Under the pieces are notes generated by a model, which ran no database searches, had not been told where the DNA came from, and saw only the letters and a program-made list of their open reading frames with translations. The position numbers were made by a program, and so were the translations under genes. A stretch of 8,307 nucleotides of DNA, taken from positions 1 through 8,307 of the forward strand of contig JBHGWS010000006.1 in NCBI GenBank assembly GCA_041936745.1, written 5' to 3'. Shown here piece after piece: positions 1-6,751 of this stretch. Position 1 is the stretch's first letter. Each line of letters opens with the position of its first letter. This DNA is from Darwinibacter acetoxidans_A. Lineage in GTDB: Bacteria; Bacillota; Limnochordia; Darwinibacteriales; Darwinibacteriaceae.

Positions 1-483
1 ATGACCTATGATATCCACGGCACTTGGGAAAATTTAGCTGATTTCACGGCTCCTTTATACGATGATGAAGGTAAGACGTGGAGTGTGGCTAAAGCTGTGG
101 AAGCCTACCTGGCTGCGGGCGTGCCAAAAGAGAAATTGGTAATGGGTGTCCCTTTCTACGGTTATCGATATAATGTAGCCTCCGCAAAAGACAAGGGGCT
201 GCGGCAGCCGTTTACCAATGCTGAGGCCGTAACGTACAACGCCATAGTCAAAAACGACCTTTTGGGCACAGGTTATGAACGCTATTGGGATGAAGGGACC
301 AAGGTACCTTATCTGTTTAATGCCGAAAAACTCATCTTCATCTCCCATGATGATGAAGAGTCAATAACCCTGAAAGCAGAATACATCAAAGAGCAGGATT
401 TGGCCGGGGCCATGATTTGGGAGCTGAGCCAAGACCACGGCATAGATCTTTTGGACAGTTTGTATCAAGTTCTCAAAGATTAG
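1..483 (+). CDS. GH18 chitinase-like glycoside hydrolase, C-terminal part (5' end outside window)
   Basis: The reading frame is open from the left edge to a TAG stop at 481-483, giving 160 residues. The first codons read MTYDIHG..W, the conserved beta-6 strand motif of GH18 TIM barrels (MTYDFHG.W in chitinases), so the ATG at base 1 is internal and not the true start. GVPFYGY (about residues 50-56) and GAMIWELSQD (about 136-145) are the other late-barrel GH18 signatures. The stretch between them fits the small alpha+beta insertion of chitinase-type GH18 members. The catalytic DxxDxDxE motif should lie upstream and cannot be checked, so activity and secretion are unknown. GH18 enzymes cleave beta-1,4-GlcNAc polymers; spore-cortex and peptidoglycan-active relatives exist, so chitin is the likely but not the only substrate. 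The gene converges on the sugar operon and ends at a strong terminator, so it is a separate transcription unit. Confidence 0.85.
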   Translation: MTYDIHGTWENLADFTAPLYDDEGKTWSVAKAVEAYLAAGVPKEKLVMGVPFYGYRYNVASAKDKGLRQPFTNAEAVTYNAIVKNDLLGTGYERYWDEGTKVPYLFNAEKLIFISHDDEESITLKAEYIKEQDLAGAMIWELSQDHGIDLLDSLYQVLKD

Positions 484-524
484 AATGGGGAGCGGTTAAG
501 CGGAAAACGGAAAGTTAGGTAATT

Positions 525-557
525 CACCCGCTAAACGGATGTTTAGCGGGTGTTTTT
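525..557 (+). terminator. Rho-independent terminator of the GH18 gene
   Basis: A perfect 12-bp stem (cacccgctaaac at 525-536 and gtttagcgggtg at 541-552) encloses the tetraloop ggat and is followed directly by five T (553-557). It begins 42 bases after the GH18 stop. Read on the minus strand the same hairpin lacks a T run, so it is a good terminator only for the plus-strand gene, although it may still shape the 3' end of the converging operon mRNA. Confidence 0.9.
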
Positions 558-618
558 CACTGCTTTTCAATTTTGAGCCGTTTGGCCGTCTCTGATTTGA
601 AAGAGGCGAAACCCCAAA

Positions 619-659
619 CTCTGCTTCCATCCCCCGCCTATTCTCGGCGGCCGGCAGAG
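619..659 (-). terminator. Candidate weak terminator of the minus-strand operon
   Basis: On the minus strand, a 6-bp outer stem (gcagag 654-659 with ctctgc 619-624) encloses an inner stem (ggcgg 646-650 with ccgcc 634-638). It is followed by only three T before a G run. It lies about 40 bases past the stop of the last permease gene. The short T run and large internal loop make it a weak candidate. The rest of the 484-696 convergent spacer shows nothing apart from the plus-strand terminator. Confidence 0.25.
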
Positions 660-696
660 CTCATTCATTTTTTGCCGGGCGAAATGCAGAGCCGGG

Positions 697-1557
697 CTAT
701 TTCTTAACTCCACCTAAAGTCAGGCCCGAAACCAGCCACTTGGAAGAATACATGAAAAGGAGCATGGCAGGGACGGCCACTAAAACGGAAGCCGCGGAGA
801 ATACTCCCCACTGGGTTGTGAATTGGTCTAAAAGTTTTTGAAAACCCAAAGGCCAAGTGATCAAACTGGCTTTTTGCAGCATAACCCTTGCCATCATAAA
901 CTCGCTCCACGATGTCATAAAACTAAACAGGCCCGCAACGCCTAAAGCCGGAGTGGAAAGTGGGATAATGATCTTTAAAAAGGCCTCCAGGGCCGTGGCC
1001 CCGTCAACGCGGGCCGCTTCTTCCAGCTCTTTGGGAATAGTGTCATAGTAACCTTTTAAAAGCCAGATTGAAAACGGAACGGCGCCGACGGAGTGGGCCA
1101 AAATCAAGCCCGTATAGGTATTAAACAACTGCATTCTGACCACCATTACGTAAATTGGTAAAAGCAGCATTCCCGGCGGCAGCATCTGGGTGGTTAAAAG
1201 GAAGAGCAGGCCCGATTTTTTGCCCGGAAAGTCCCAGCGGGAAAAGGCGTACGCCGCACTGGCGGCAAGCACTACAGCGACAATCACCGTAGTTAAAGAA
1301 ACTACTAAGCTGTTCCAAAGCCAGAGTAAAAAATCCTTTTCAAAAATCAGTATACGGTAATTTTCAAGCGTGGCCCGTGCCGGAATGATGGATAAGCTGG
1401 TTGACAGCAATTGAGAGCCGGGCCTGAGCGAAATGGTGATGATCCGTAAAAAGGGATAAATTGCGGCCACGGATGCAGCTGTTAACGTAATATGGATTAA
1501 TAGTTTTTTTAGCCAACTGTCCTTTCTGCCCTTAACGAAAAACCTTCTTCTTTTCAA
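697..1557 (-). CDS. malG: Carbohydrate ABC transporter permease, MalG type
   Basis: This 286-residue integral membrane subunit would form the import channel with the MalF-type partner. Six hydrophobic segments are visible, roughly at residues 18-43, 80-106, 115-140, 147-168, 202-222 and 252-272. The cytoplasmic EAA loop that docks the ATPase lies at about 179-199 (EEAARVDGATALEAF, then IIIPL), with the conserved Gly186 and Pro199. The C-terminus WLVSGLTLGGVKK is typical of MalG. The start codon is TTG at 1557-1555, overlapping the TGA of the upstream permease gene by four bases (TTGA), which indicates translational coupling; GGAGG-rich sequence in the end of the upstream gene supplies the ribosome binding site. 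This is the last gene of the minus-strand operon. The subfamily is secure; the sugar is not readable from the permease, so malG denotes type rather than proven maltose transport. Confidence 0.92.
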   Translation of the reverse strand: MKRRRFFVKGRKDSWLKKLLIHITLTAASVAAIYPFLRIITISLRPGSQLLSTSLSIIPARATLENYRILIFEKDFLLWLWNSLVVSLTTVIVAVVLAASAAYAFSRWDFPGKKSGLLFLLTTQMLPPGMLLLPIYVMVVRMQLFNTYTGLILAHSVGAVPFSIWLLKGYYDTIPKELEEAARVDGATALEAFLKIIIPLSTPALGVAGLFSFMTSWSEFMMARVMLQKASLITWPLGFQKLLDQFTTQWGVFSAASVLVAVPAMLLFMYSSKWLVSGLTLGGVKK

Positions 1558-2579
1558 GCCCCCTCCGCCTCCTCCAAACTGCGTGTCGCTCTTAAGTGCA
1601 TCCAGGCAAAGATCATTAAAATCGCTAAAATGACTGTGGAATAAGCCGCCCCAAAACCGTAGCGGTAAAACTCAAATACCGCTTTGTAAAGAGAGGTTAC
1701 TAAAATATCGGTCCCTTCCATGGGGCCTCCCCTTGTAACCAGATAAATGACGTTAAAATTATTGAAGGTCCACACTACCCCCAAAACGGTCGCCGGCACC
1801 AAAACCGGTTTTAAAAGCGGCATTGTAATACTCTTAAACTGCTGCCAACCCGATGCCCCATCGATTTGCGCTGCGTCATAGTACTCGGGCGAAATGCTCT
1901 GCAGCCCGCCCAATAAGACAACCATCATAAAGGGCACGCCGAGCCAGACGTTGATTAAGATAACGGCTGTAAAAGCCCATTTCGGATCCGAGAGCCATTG
2001 GATAGAAGTAAACCCCAGCCGCCTCAGCAGCACATTGACAAAGCCATATTGATAGTGAAATTCATTTTTCCACGTTAAGGCCGCGATTACCTGCGGAATT
2101 GCCCAGGGCACCGTTAAGATGGTCCTGTAAATCGCCCGGCCTCTGAGAGGCCGGTTTAATAAAATAGCCAAGAACAATCCTCCCGCAACGTGGAAAAAGA
2201 CATTAATGGCTGTCCAGGCAACTGTCCGCAGCAGCAGCTGAAAAAACGTCACGTTTTGCAGAACCGGCGAGCGGAAGACATCCAAAAAATTTTCAATGCC
2301 GTACTTAAGGCCCACCGAAAACTGTTTAAACCTGTACATGCTCATATTGCTGAAAGCCAACTGCAGATTGAAGCCAAAAGGGTAAATAACTAAAGCGGTG
2401 ACGGCCAGCAGGGCCGGCAGCATGAGCATTAACGGCAGAGCATTTTTCAGCCGCAACCAGCGGTAAAACACAAAATAAGCAAACAACTCCAAGAACACTA
2501 TCCCGAGGGCTAAAAGGCCCAAAATCCTGCCCACTTCGTTTAAACCCTGCAGTACTGCCCGCCACGTTAACGGAATCAC
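1554..2579 (-). CDS. malF: Carbohydrate ABC transporter permease, MalF type
   Basis: This 341-residue membrane subunit has an N-terminal hydrophobic segment (about residues 17-39) preceding the usual six. The others lie near 47-75, 115-142, 152-170, 200-225, 258-281 and 310-328. The EAA loop at 233-254 (YYDAAQIDGASGW, then ITMPL) carries the conserved Gly241 and Pro254, and VTRGGP near 281-286 is typical of MalF-like permeases. It is much shorter than E. coli MalF because the large periplasmic loop is absent, as is usual for Bacillota and related importers. The start is GTG at 2579-2577, with GGGAGGGG (2593-2586) six bases upstream. It follows the binding-protein gene after 72 bases containing a strong hairpin, and overlaps the next permease gene by four bases. 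The ligand specificity cannot be inferred from this protein alone. Confidence 0.92.
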   Translation of the reverse strand: MIPLTWRAVLQGLNEVGRILGLLALGIVFLELFAYFVFYRWLRLKNALPLMLMLPALLAVTALVIYPFGFNLQLAFSNMSMYRFKQFSVGLKYGIENFLDVFRSPVLQNVTFFQLLLRTVAWTAINVFFHVAGGLFLAILLNRPLRGRAIYRTILTVPWAIPQVIAALTWKNEFHYQYGFVNVLLRRLGFTSIQWLSDPKWAFTAVILINVWLGVPFMMVVLLGGLQSISPEYYDAAQIDGASGWQQFKSITMPLLKPVLVPATVLGVVWTFNNFNVIYLVTRGGPMEGTDILVTSLYKAVFEFYRYGFGAAYSTVILAILMIFAWMHLRATRSLEEAEGA

Positions 2580-2599
2580 AGCTTTCCCCTCCCAAAGTG

Positions 2600-2633
2600 G
2601 AGTCCGGTTCAGCCGCAGGGCTCAACCGGACTC
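2600..2633 (-). promoter_or_regulatory. Strong intercistronic hairpin between binding-protein and permease genes
   Basis: A perfect 10-bp stem (gagtccggtt 2600-2609 with aaccggactc 2624-2633) is topped, after one mismatch, by a 4-bp stem (2611-2614 with 2619-2622) and a four-base loop. On the transcript it starts 18 bases after the binding-protein stop and ends six bases before the ribosome binding site of the malF-type gene. No T run follows, so it is not a standard intrinsic terminator. By analogy with the malE-malF intergenic structures of enterobacteria, it probably protects the 3' end of the upstream message and lets the binding protein be made in excess over the permeases. That role is inference. 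Confidence 0.7.
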
Positions 2634-2651
2634 TTCGTATTGATCTCGTCT

Positions 2652-3911
2652 TTATTTATACATTTCCCTAATTAGTTTTTCCGCTGCTTCCTGCATCGCC
2701 TGAGCCGCTGCCTCCGGCGTCATTTTACCGGCCATAATCGCTTCCAGGTTGGGCCGTATAGCATCCCAAGCGGCCCGCATTTCCGGTACCGTAGGCATTG
2801 GTTTACCCACTGTCATCTGATCGGCTGAACCTTTTAAGATAGGATCCGCCGTAAGTGAAGGATGTTCCAGGGCAGCCTCCGTTGCGGGCAGGCGCATGTG
2901 TTTTTCCAAGAAAAGGATTTGGACTTCGTCCGTCGAGATAAACTCAATGAATTCTTTAGCGATTGCTTCTTTTTCCCCATCGATGTAATCGGGTAACATG
3001 AAATAAATACCCGAGGTCATCGGTGCAGGCCAGAGACCCGTTTCGCTAACGAGAGGAATCCGGGCAATACCCAGGTCTACTTTTTCAGCAACTTCCGGTG
3101 CCAAATAGTCAGCAAGTGACCAATCCCCATTGATTAGCATGGCCGCTTTACCCTCTTTAAAGAGGGCGTCAGCCGCGTCGTAGTCGCATTCCACGGGGAC
3201 GATTTTGTGGCTGAACTTCAGATCTTGGACAAACCGCAGGGCTTCCACCATGGCGGGAGTGTTTAGAGTTGGGGTAACCCCATCCAGGGGCCAACCGCCG
3301 AACCCGCCCAACCACGGCGCAAAGAAAAACGGTTCGGTCAGATTATAGACCAGACCGTATTGATCGGGCATTCCGTCGTTGTCGAAATCGATGGTGAGTT
3401 CTTGGCCTACTTTAATCATTTCATCGGTGTTTTGGGGAGCCTCCGGCAGCAGGTTTTTGTTGTACAACAGCATAAGATGGTTACCTACGCTGATTGGAAC
3501 ACCCCAAGTTTGGCCTGAAAGTTCCACACTTTCTAGGCCGGGCCGGACAAAGCCCGCCAAAAATTCCGCCTCAAAGACATCATCAACAGGTTTGATAATC
3601 TCCATGGCAACAAAAGGCCCGGCGTGATCCGAAACCGTCCAGAGTAAGTCCGGCCCTTGGCCCGCAAAGGCCGCTGCCTGGAAATCCTGCCGCAATTCTT
3701 CGACCCCGTAACTGACAACTTCAATGGTGAGCCCGGGCCGTGTCCGGCTGAATTCTTGCGCCAAATTTTCAATCTCTTCTAAAACGCCGCCGGTTACTTC
3801 CCCTTCTTTGGTCCAAATGGTGAATTCCGTTTGCGGTTGCGCAGAAACAGCAACAGAAATCAGTAAAACAAGCACTAACAAGCTGGTTACAGAAATAGTT
3901 AACCGTTTCAT
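2652..3911 (-). CDS. malE: Sugar ABC transporter substrate-binding protein, MalE/family 1 type
   Basis: This 419-residue protein has a Sec signal peptide: MKR, a hydrophobic core at about residues 5-22, and a likely signal peptidase I site VSA|Q after residue 24. No cysteine lies near the cleavage site and the only cysteine is Cys242, so it cannot be a standard lipoprotein. The mature part has the family 1 (MalE) pattern: FTIWTKEGEV near 30, PDLLW at 87-91, a GVP strand at 137-139, KAAMLINGDWSL at 255-266, TSGIYFML near 299-306, and a helical C-terminus. Residues 175-183 (DFDNDGMPD) form a DxDxDGxxD loop that may bind calcium. The ATG start at 3911 follows AAAGGAGG with nine bases spacing, the best initiation signal in the operon, which fits a protein needed in excess. 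It sits between the GH31 gene (184 bases upstream, with an operator) and the two permease genes. It captures the sugar outside the membrane; the neighbouring alpha-glucosidase suggests an alpha-glucan oligosaccharide. Confidence 0.93.
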   Translation of the reverse strand: MKRLTISVTSLLVLVLLISVAVSAQPQTEFTIWTKEGEVTGGVLEEIENLAQEFSRTRPGLTIEVVSYGVEELRQDFQAAAFAGQGPDLLWTVSDHAGPFVAMEIIKPVDDVFEAEFLAGFVRPGLESVELSGQTWGVPISVGNHLMLLYNKNLLPEAPQNTDEMIKVGQELTIDFDNDGMPDQYGLVYNLTEPFFFAPWLGGFGGWPLDGVTPTLNTPAMVEALRFVQDLKFSHKIVPVECDYDAADALFKEGKAAMLINGDWSLADYLAPEVAEKVDLGIARIPLVSETGLWPAPMTSGIYFMLPDYIDGEKEAIAKEFIEFISTDEVQILFLEKHMRLPATEAALEHPSLTADPILKGSADQMTVGKPMPTVPEMRAAWDAIRPNLEAIMAGKMTPEAAAQAMQEAAEKLIREMYK

Positions 3912-4022
3912 TTAAAAACGCCTCCTTTTTTTGATTGTAAAACCCCATCTCCGCCACGCACTACATTTCATAACCTCCCCTGCTCTAAAATCAAGCCTGA
4001 CAGCCCCATTACGATACTCGCC

Positions 4023-4034
4023 TATAACGTTATA
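4023..4034. promoter_or_regulatory. Operator palindrome upstream of the sugar-binding protein gene
   Basis: TATAACGTTATA is a perfect 12-bp palindrome with a central CG, the architecture recognised by LacI-family dimers. The same 12 bases form the core of the 18-bp palindrome in front of the regulator gene at 7908-7925. It lies 111 bases before the binding-protein start, in the 184-base spacer (3912-4095) after the GH31 gene. This suggests a second, separately controlled promoter for the transporter genes. I cannot place that promoter with confidence: TATAAC inside the palindrome could be a -10, but no good -35 lies 16-18 bases upstream. A weaker TTGATT...TATGAA pair occurs further downstream. 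A 5-bp hairpin (4041-4060) also sits next to the operator. Confidence 0.7.
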
Positions 4035-4095
4035 ATTTTAAGCCGCGGTTCAAAACGGCTCCCGCTGCCACCTCTCCGGCTTTAAGCGTACTTTT

Positions 4096-6612
4096 TTAAG
4101 CCTCGATCTCCAGCACAAACCCGGCGGCGTTGGGTGTTGAAACAACAACAACAAGTTCGCCTAAGGAACCGAAGGCCGCTTGGGGCGCAGCCAAGCTTAA
4201 ATCAATCTCGGCCTTCTCTTTCAGCTTGACGGGCGTGCCGGCGGCTTTGATTTTCCCCGTTTTGATCAGTTCCCGGTCAGATTCATCGACGTAGAGGTGA
4301 ACCTGCACACGCTCCCGCGGCGGCGCAAATCGCCCCTCCGGCTCGCCGACCTCAAGCGTCAGCCCTCTTTCACTGCGCCTTAAGAAAACGGAAGTCTCAG
4401 CGCACCAGCCTTCTTTGTAAGCGAAACCTTCGCCCTGATCTTCATATAACCGCAGTTGACCTAAAACATCGCTGTTTGCCTTTTTAACTTCCCGGCGGGA
4501 CGGAACGTAAGCGTGGAGGAATAACAGCCTGCCGTCCCGCTCGCCCGTGTGATCCACAGGCGTTTCCATAGGTAAAATGGCGCCGGCTCTGACAAACAAA
4601 GGCAGGCGGTCCAAGGGAGCGTCAGCGGCAAGGTGCATACTGCCGGCAAAGTAGCGGCCCGTCCAAAAATCAACCCACTCGCCCGCAGGCAGATACACGA
4701 GGCGCTTTTCCCTGCCGGGCTGATAAACCGGGCAGACCAGCAGATCCCGGCCCACCAGGAACTGATCCGATAAGTGGAAGGTTTCGAGATCAGTCGGATA
4801 CTCTAAAAACAAGGGCCGCATAATCGGCAGGCCTGTTTGGCAGGCCCGGTAAAACTCATTGTATAAAAAAGGCAGCAGCCGATAGCGCAGGCGTAAAAAC
4901 TTCCGGGCGATGTTTTCCACTTGGGGCCCAAAACTCCAAGGTTCCTGCCGGGCGGTGCCTAAAGCACTGTGATTGCGGTAAAAAGGCATAAAAGCACCCG
5001 CTTGGATCCAACGGACAAATAATTCTCCTTGGGCATCGCCTGAAAAACCGCCTATGTCGCTGCCCACAAAGGGAACCCCCGATAAGCCCATTCCCAAACA
5101 CATGGAGATGGACATGCGCAGATGCTCCCACCAGCTGTGATTATCCCCCATCCAGACGGCGGCGTAGCGTTGGATACCGGCGTAACCTGATCTGGTCAAC
5201 AAGAAAGGCCGTTTGCCCGGCCGTAAGCGCCGCAAGGCGGCGTGGGTGGCCATGGCCATGGTTAACCCATAGGCATTATGAACCTGCGAATGGGGCAGCT
5301 GTTGCCCGTCTTCGCCCTGCAATACTTCGTCGGGCAGGGTATTACGGGCAAAACAAGAAGGTTCGTTCATATCATTCCAAATTCCCGCGACACCGGCCTC
5401 CAGAAGGCCTTGGTGTAAATCACCCCACCAAAGGCGGGTTTTTTCTCTTAAAAAATCGGGAAAAGCGGTCCTGCCGGGCCACACGGTACCTATAAACAAC
5501 TCCCCGTCGGGCCAGCAGATAAAATTCCCCTGGCGGATCCCTTCTTGAAAAACTTCATAACGCCCATCCACTTTAACGCCCGGATCAATGATCGTTACTG
5601 TTTTAAAGCCCTGGGCGGCTAAATCTTCGATCATTTTACGGGGATTTGGAAAGCGTTCTTCATCCCAGGTAAAGACGCGGTATCCGTCCATGTAGTGGAT
5701 GTCCAAATAAATCACATCGCAGGGCAACCCGCGGGCTCTCATCTCCAGAGCGATCCGGCGCACCTGTTCTTCCGGGTAATAACTGTAGCGGCTTTGCTGG
5801 TAGCCTAAAGCCCACAAGGGTGGCAGTTCCATCCGCCCCGTCAACTCCGTATACTGCCCGATGACATCCTTGGGCCCGGGCCCGGCGAAAACATAGCTGT
5901 CCAACACCGGCTGCATTGCTTCTACCTTAAAGATCTCGCTTTGGCTTTTAGCCACATCGCAGGTAACCCTGGCTGTACAGTCAACGAATATTCCCGCGCT
6001 GCGCCCCTTCTCATCTAAGCTGAGGGCGAAAGGGATTGCCTGATAAAGTTCGTCGTTGTCCGGCGTATGCAGCGTTTCGTCCGTGGCCCAAAAAGACAAC
6101 CGCCGGCCGCGCTTGTCAAGAAAACCGGGCTTTTGGCCGAACCCGTAATAGCGCGTACCCAAAGGCGCCTGCAGCGCCCAACTGCTGCCCACCAATCCAG
6201 AGCCTGAATCGGCATTTTCCTTTTGGATAACGCTAAAGCCCTCTGCCTGCGCTGCAGCGGCAACTGAGGAACCATCCCGCCGTTTTATCTGCAGGCGGAA
6301 GGGGGTTTTTGTAATTTCCACAATTAACCCCGGCCGCTCGCCACAACGGGTTTCCCAAAGCAGAGTGTGTTCCCCTTCCCGCAGGCTGCCCTGACAGGCA
6401 GGCCAGTGCCCGTTAGAAACCGCAACAGCATAAGAGTGTTTTACAGGTTCGCTCTCTTCAGGCACCATCTGAATCCTAATTAAATCGGGGGACAAAGCGG
6501 TAAGCCAAACCTCCGCTTCGCCGGTTTTTAAAAGCAAAGTTGAGCCTTTCTCCTGCCAATCCAGAACAGGCCCTATTTCCCGGGTTTTCCAAGTGGATTG
6601 TTTTTTTGTCAA
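4096..6612 (-). CDS. GH31 alpha-glucosidase, cytoplasmic
   Basis: The protein is 838 residues from the chosen TTG start (845 if the GTG at 6633 is used; numbering here is from TTG). The order is an N-terminal beta-sandwich (about 1-255), a TIM barrel (about 265-600) and C-terminal beta domains (about 600-838). Barrel motifs include DVIYLDIHYMDGYRVFTWD near 299-317, WNDMNEP at 412-418 with nucleophile Asp414, GDNHSWW at 489-495 with acid/base Asp490, and FVGSDIGGF at 515-523. WNDMNEP places it with GH31 alpha-glucosidases rather than YicI-type alpha-xylosidases. No signal peptide is present, so it should cleave terminal alpha-glucosyl residues of imported oligosaccharides in the cytoplasm. Linkage preference (1,4, 1,6, 1,3 or 1,2) cannot be read safely. 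The gene follows the regulator and precedes the transporter genes on the same strand. The TTG start is preferred because AAAGGAG lies nine bases before it, whereas the upstream GTG has only a poorly spaced GGAG. Confidence 0.93.
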   Translation of the reverse strand: MTKKQSTWKTREIGPVLDWQEKGSTLLLKTGEAEVWLTALSPDLIRIQMVPEESEPVKHSYAVAVSNGHWPACQGSLREGEHTLLWETRCGERPGLIVEITKTPFRLQIKRRDGSSVAAAAQAEGFSVIQKENADSGSGLVGSSWALQAPLGTRYYGFGQKPGFLDKRGRRLSFWATDETLHTPDNDELYQAIPFALSLDEKGRSAGIFVDCTARVTCDVAKSQSEIFKVEAMQPVLDSYVFAGPGPKDVIGQYTELTGRMELPPLWALGYQQSRYSYYPEEQVRRIALEMRARGLPCDVIYLDIHYMDGYRVFTWDEERFPNPRKMIEDLAAQGFKTVTIIDPGVKVDGRYEVFQEGIRQGNFICWPDGELFIGTVWPGRTAFPDFLREKTRLWWGDLHQGLLEAGVAGIWNDMNEPSCFARNTLPDEVLQGEDGQQLPHSQVHNAYGLTMAMATHAALRRLRPGKRPFLLTRSGYAGIQRYAAVWMGDNHSWWEHLRMSISMCLGMGLSGVPFVGSDIGGFSGDAQGELFVRWIQAGAFMPFYRNHSALGTARQEPWSFGPQVENIARKFLRLRYRLLPFLYNEFYRACQTGLPIMRPLFLEYPTDLETFHLSDQFLVGRDLLVCPVYQPGREKRLVYLPAGEWVDFWTGRYFAGSMHLAADAPLDRLPLFVRAGAILPMETPVDHTGERDGRLLFLHAYVPSRREVKKANSDVLGQLRLYEDQGEGFAYKEGWCAETSVFLRRSERGLTLEVGEPEGRFAPPRERVQVHLYVDESDRELIKTGKIKAAGTPVKLKEKAEIDLSLAAPQAAFGSLGELVVVVSTPNAAGFVLEIEA

Positions 6613-6621
6613 AACGATTGG

Positions 6622-6628
6622 CTCCTTT
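6622..6628 (-). promoter_or_regulatory. Ribosome binding site deciding the GH31 start
   Basis: AAAGGAG on the minus strand, read from 6628 to 6622, ends nine bases before TTG at 6612-6610. It lies inside the open reading frame counted from the GTG at 6633, so a longest-ORF call would translate the ribosome binding site as protein. This supports the downstream TTG as the true start. Confidence 0.65.
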
Positions 6629-6672
6629 CGCACTCCAAATTGATCAGCATTAATTTTTAAAGCAGCTTGCCC

Positions 6673-6716
6673 ACCGCCGGCAGTGCGAGCTCTTGGCGCA
6701 CCGCCATTTAGGCGGT
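6673..6716 (-). promoter_or_regulatory. Possible alternative hairpins between regulator and glucosidase genes
   Basis: In the transcript of the regulator-glucosidase spacer, ACCGCC (6716-6711) can pair with GGCGGT at 6705-6700 through a five-base loop, or with a second GGCGGT at 6678-6673. The proximal GGCGGT also belongs to another stem: GGCGGTGCG (6705-6697) with CGCACTGCC (6687-6679), nine pairs with one G-U. These foldings exclude each other, as in attenuators or anti-terminators. No clear T run follows any of them, so the role is open. GC-rich spacer sequence can give such pairings by chance. Confidence 0.35.
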
Positions 6717-6729
6717 TTGAGATTTAAAG

Positions 6730-6749
6730 AGCGGTTCTAAATCACCGCT
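6730..6749 (-). terminator. Candidate weak terminator after the LacI-family gene
   Basis: A 6-bp stem (accgct 6744-6749 with agcggt 6730-6735) with an eight-base loop directly follows the TAA of the regulator gene. It continues as AAA against TTT with one bulged C. In the minus-strand transcript it is followed by CTTTAAATC, a poor T run, so it may only reduce read-through into the GH31 gene. Confidence 0.35.
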
Positions 6750-6751
6750 TT

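Noticed and set aside
55..348. Minus-strand 97-residue ORF inside the GH18 gene
   Set aside because: It is antisense to a well-supported gene and has no domain of its own.
674..697. gccgggc repeated at 674-680 and 691-697
   Set aside because: It is a direct, not inverted, repeat of only seven bases; it forms no hairpin and lies in G/C-rich sequence, so chance is likely.
2326..2625. Minus-strand ORF overlapping the malF-type gene start
   Set aside because: It is an out-of-frame shadow of the permease gene with no family features.
4029..4053. TTGAAC (4053-4048) and TATAAC (4034-4029) as a promoter for the binding-protein gene
   Set aside because: The spacer is only 13 bases, too short for a standard sigma-70 promoter.
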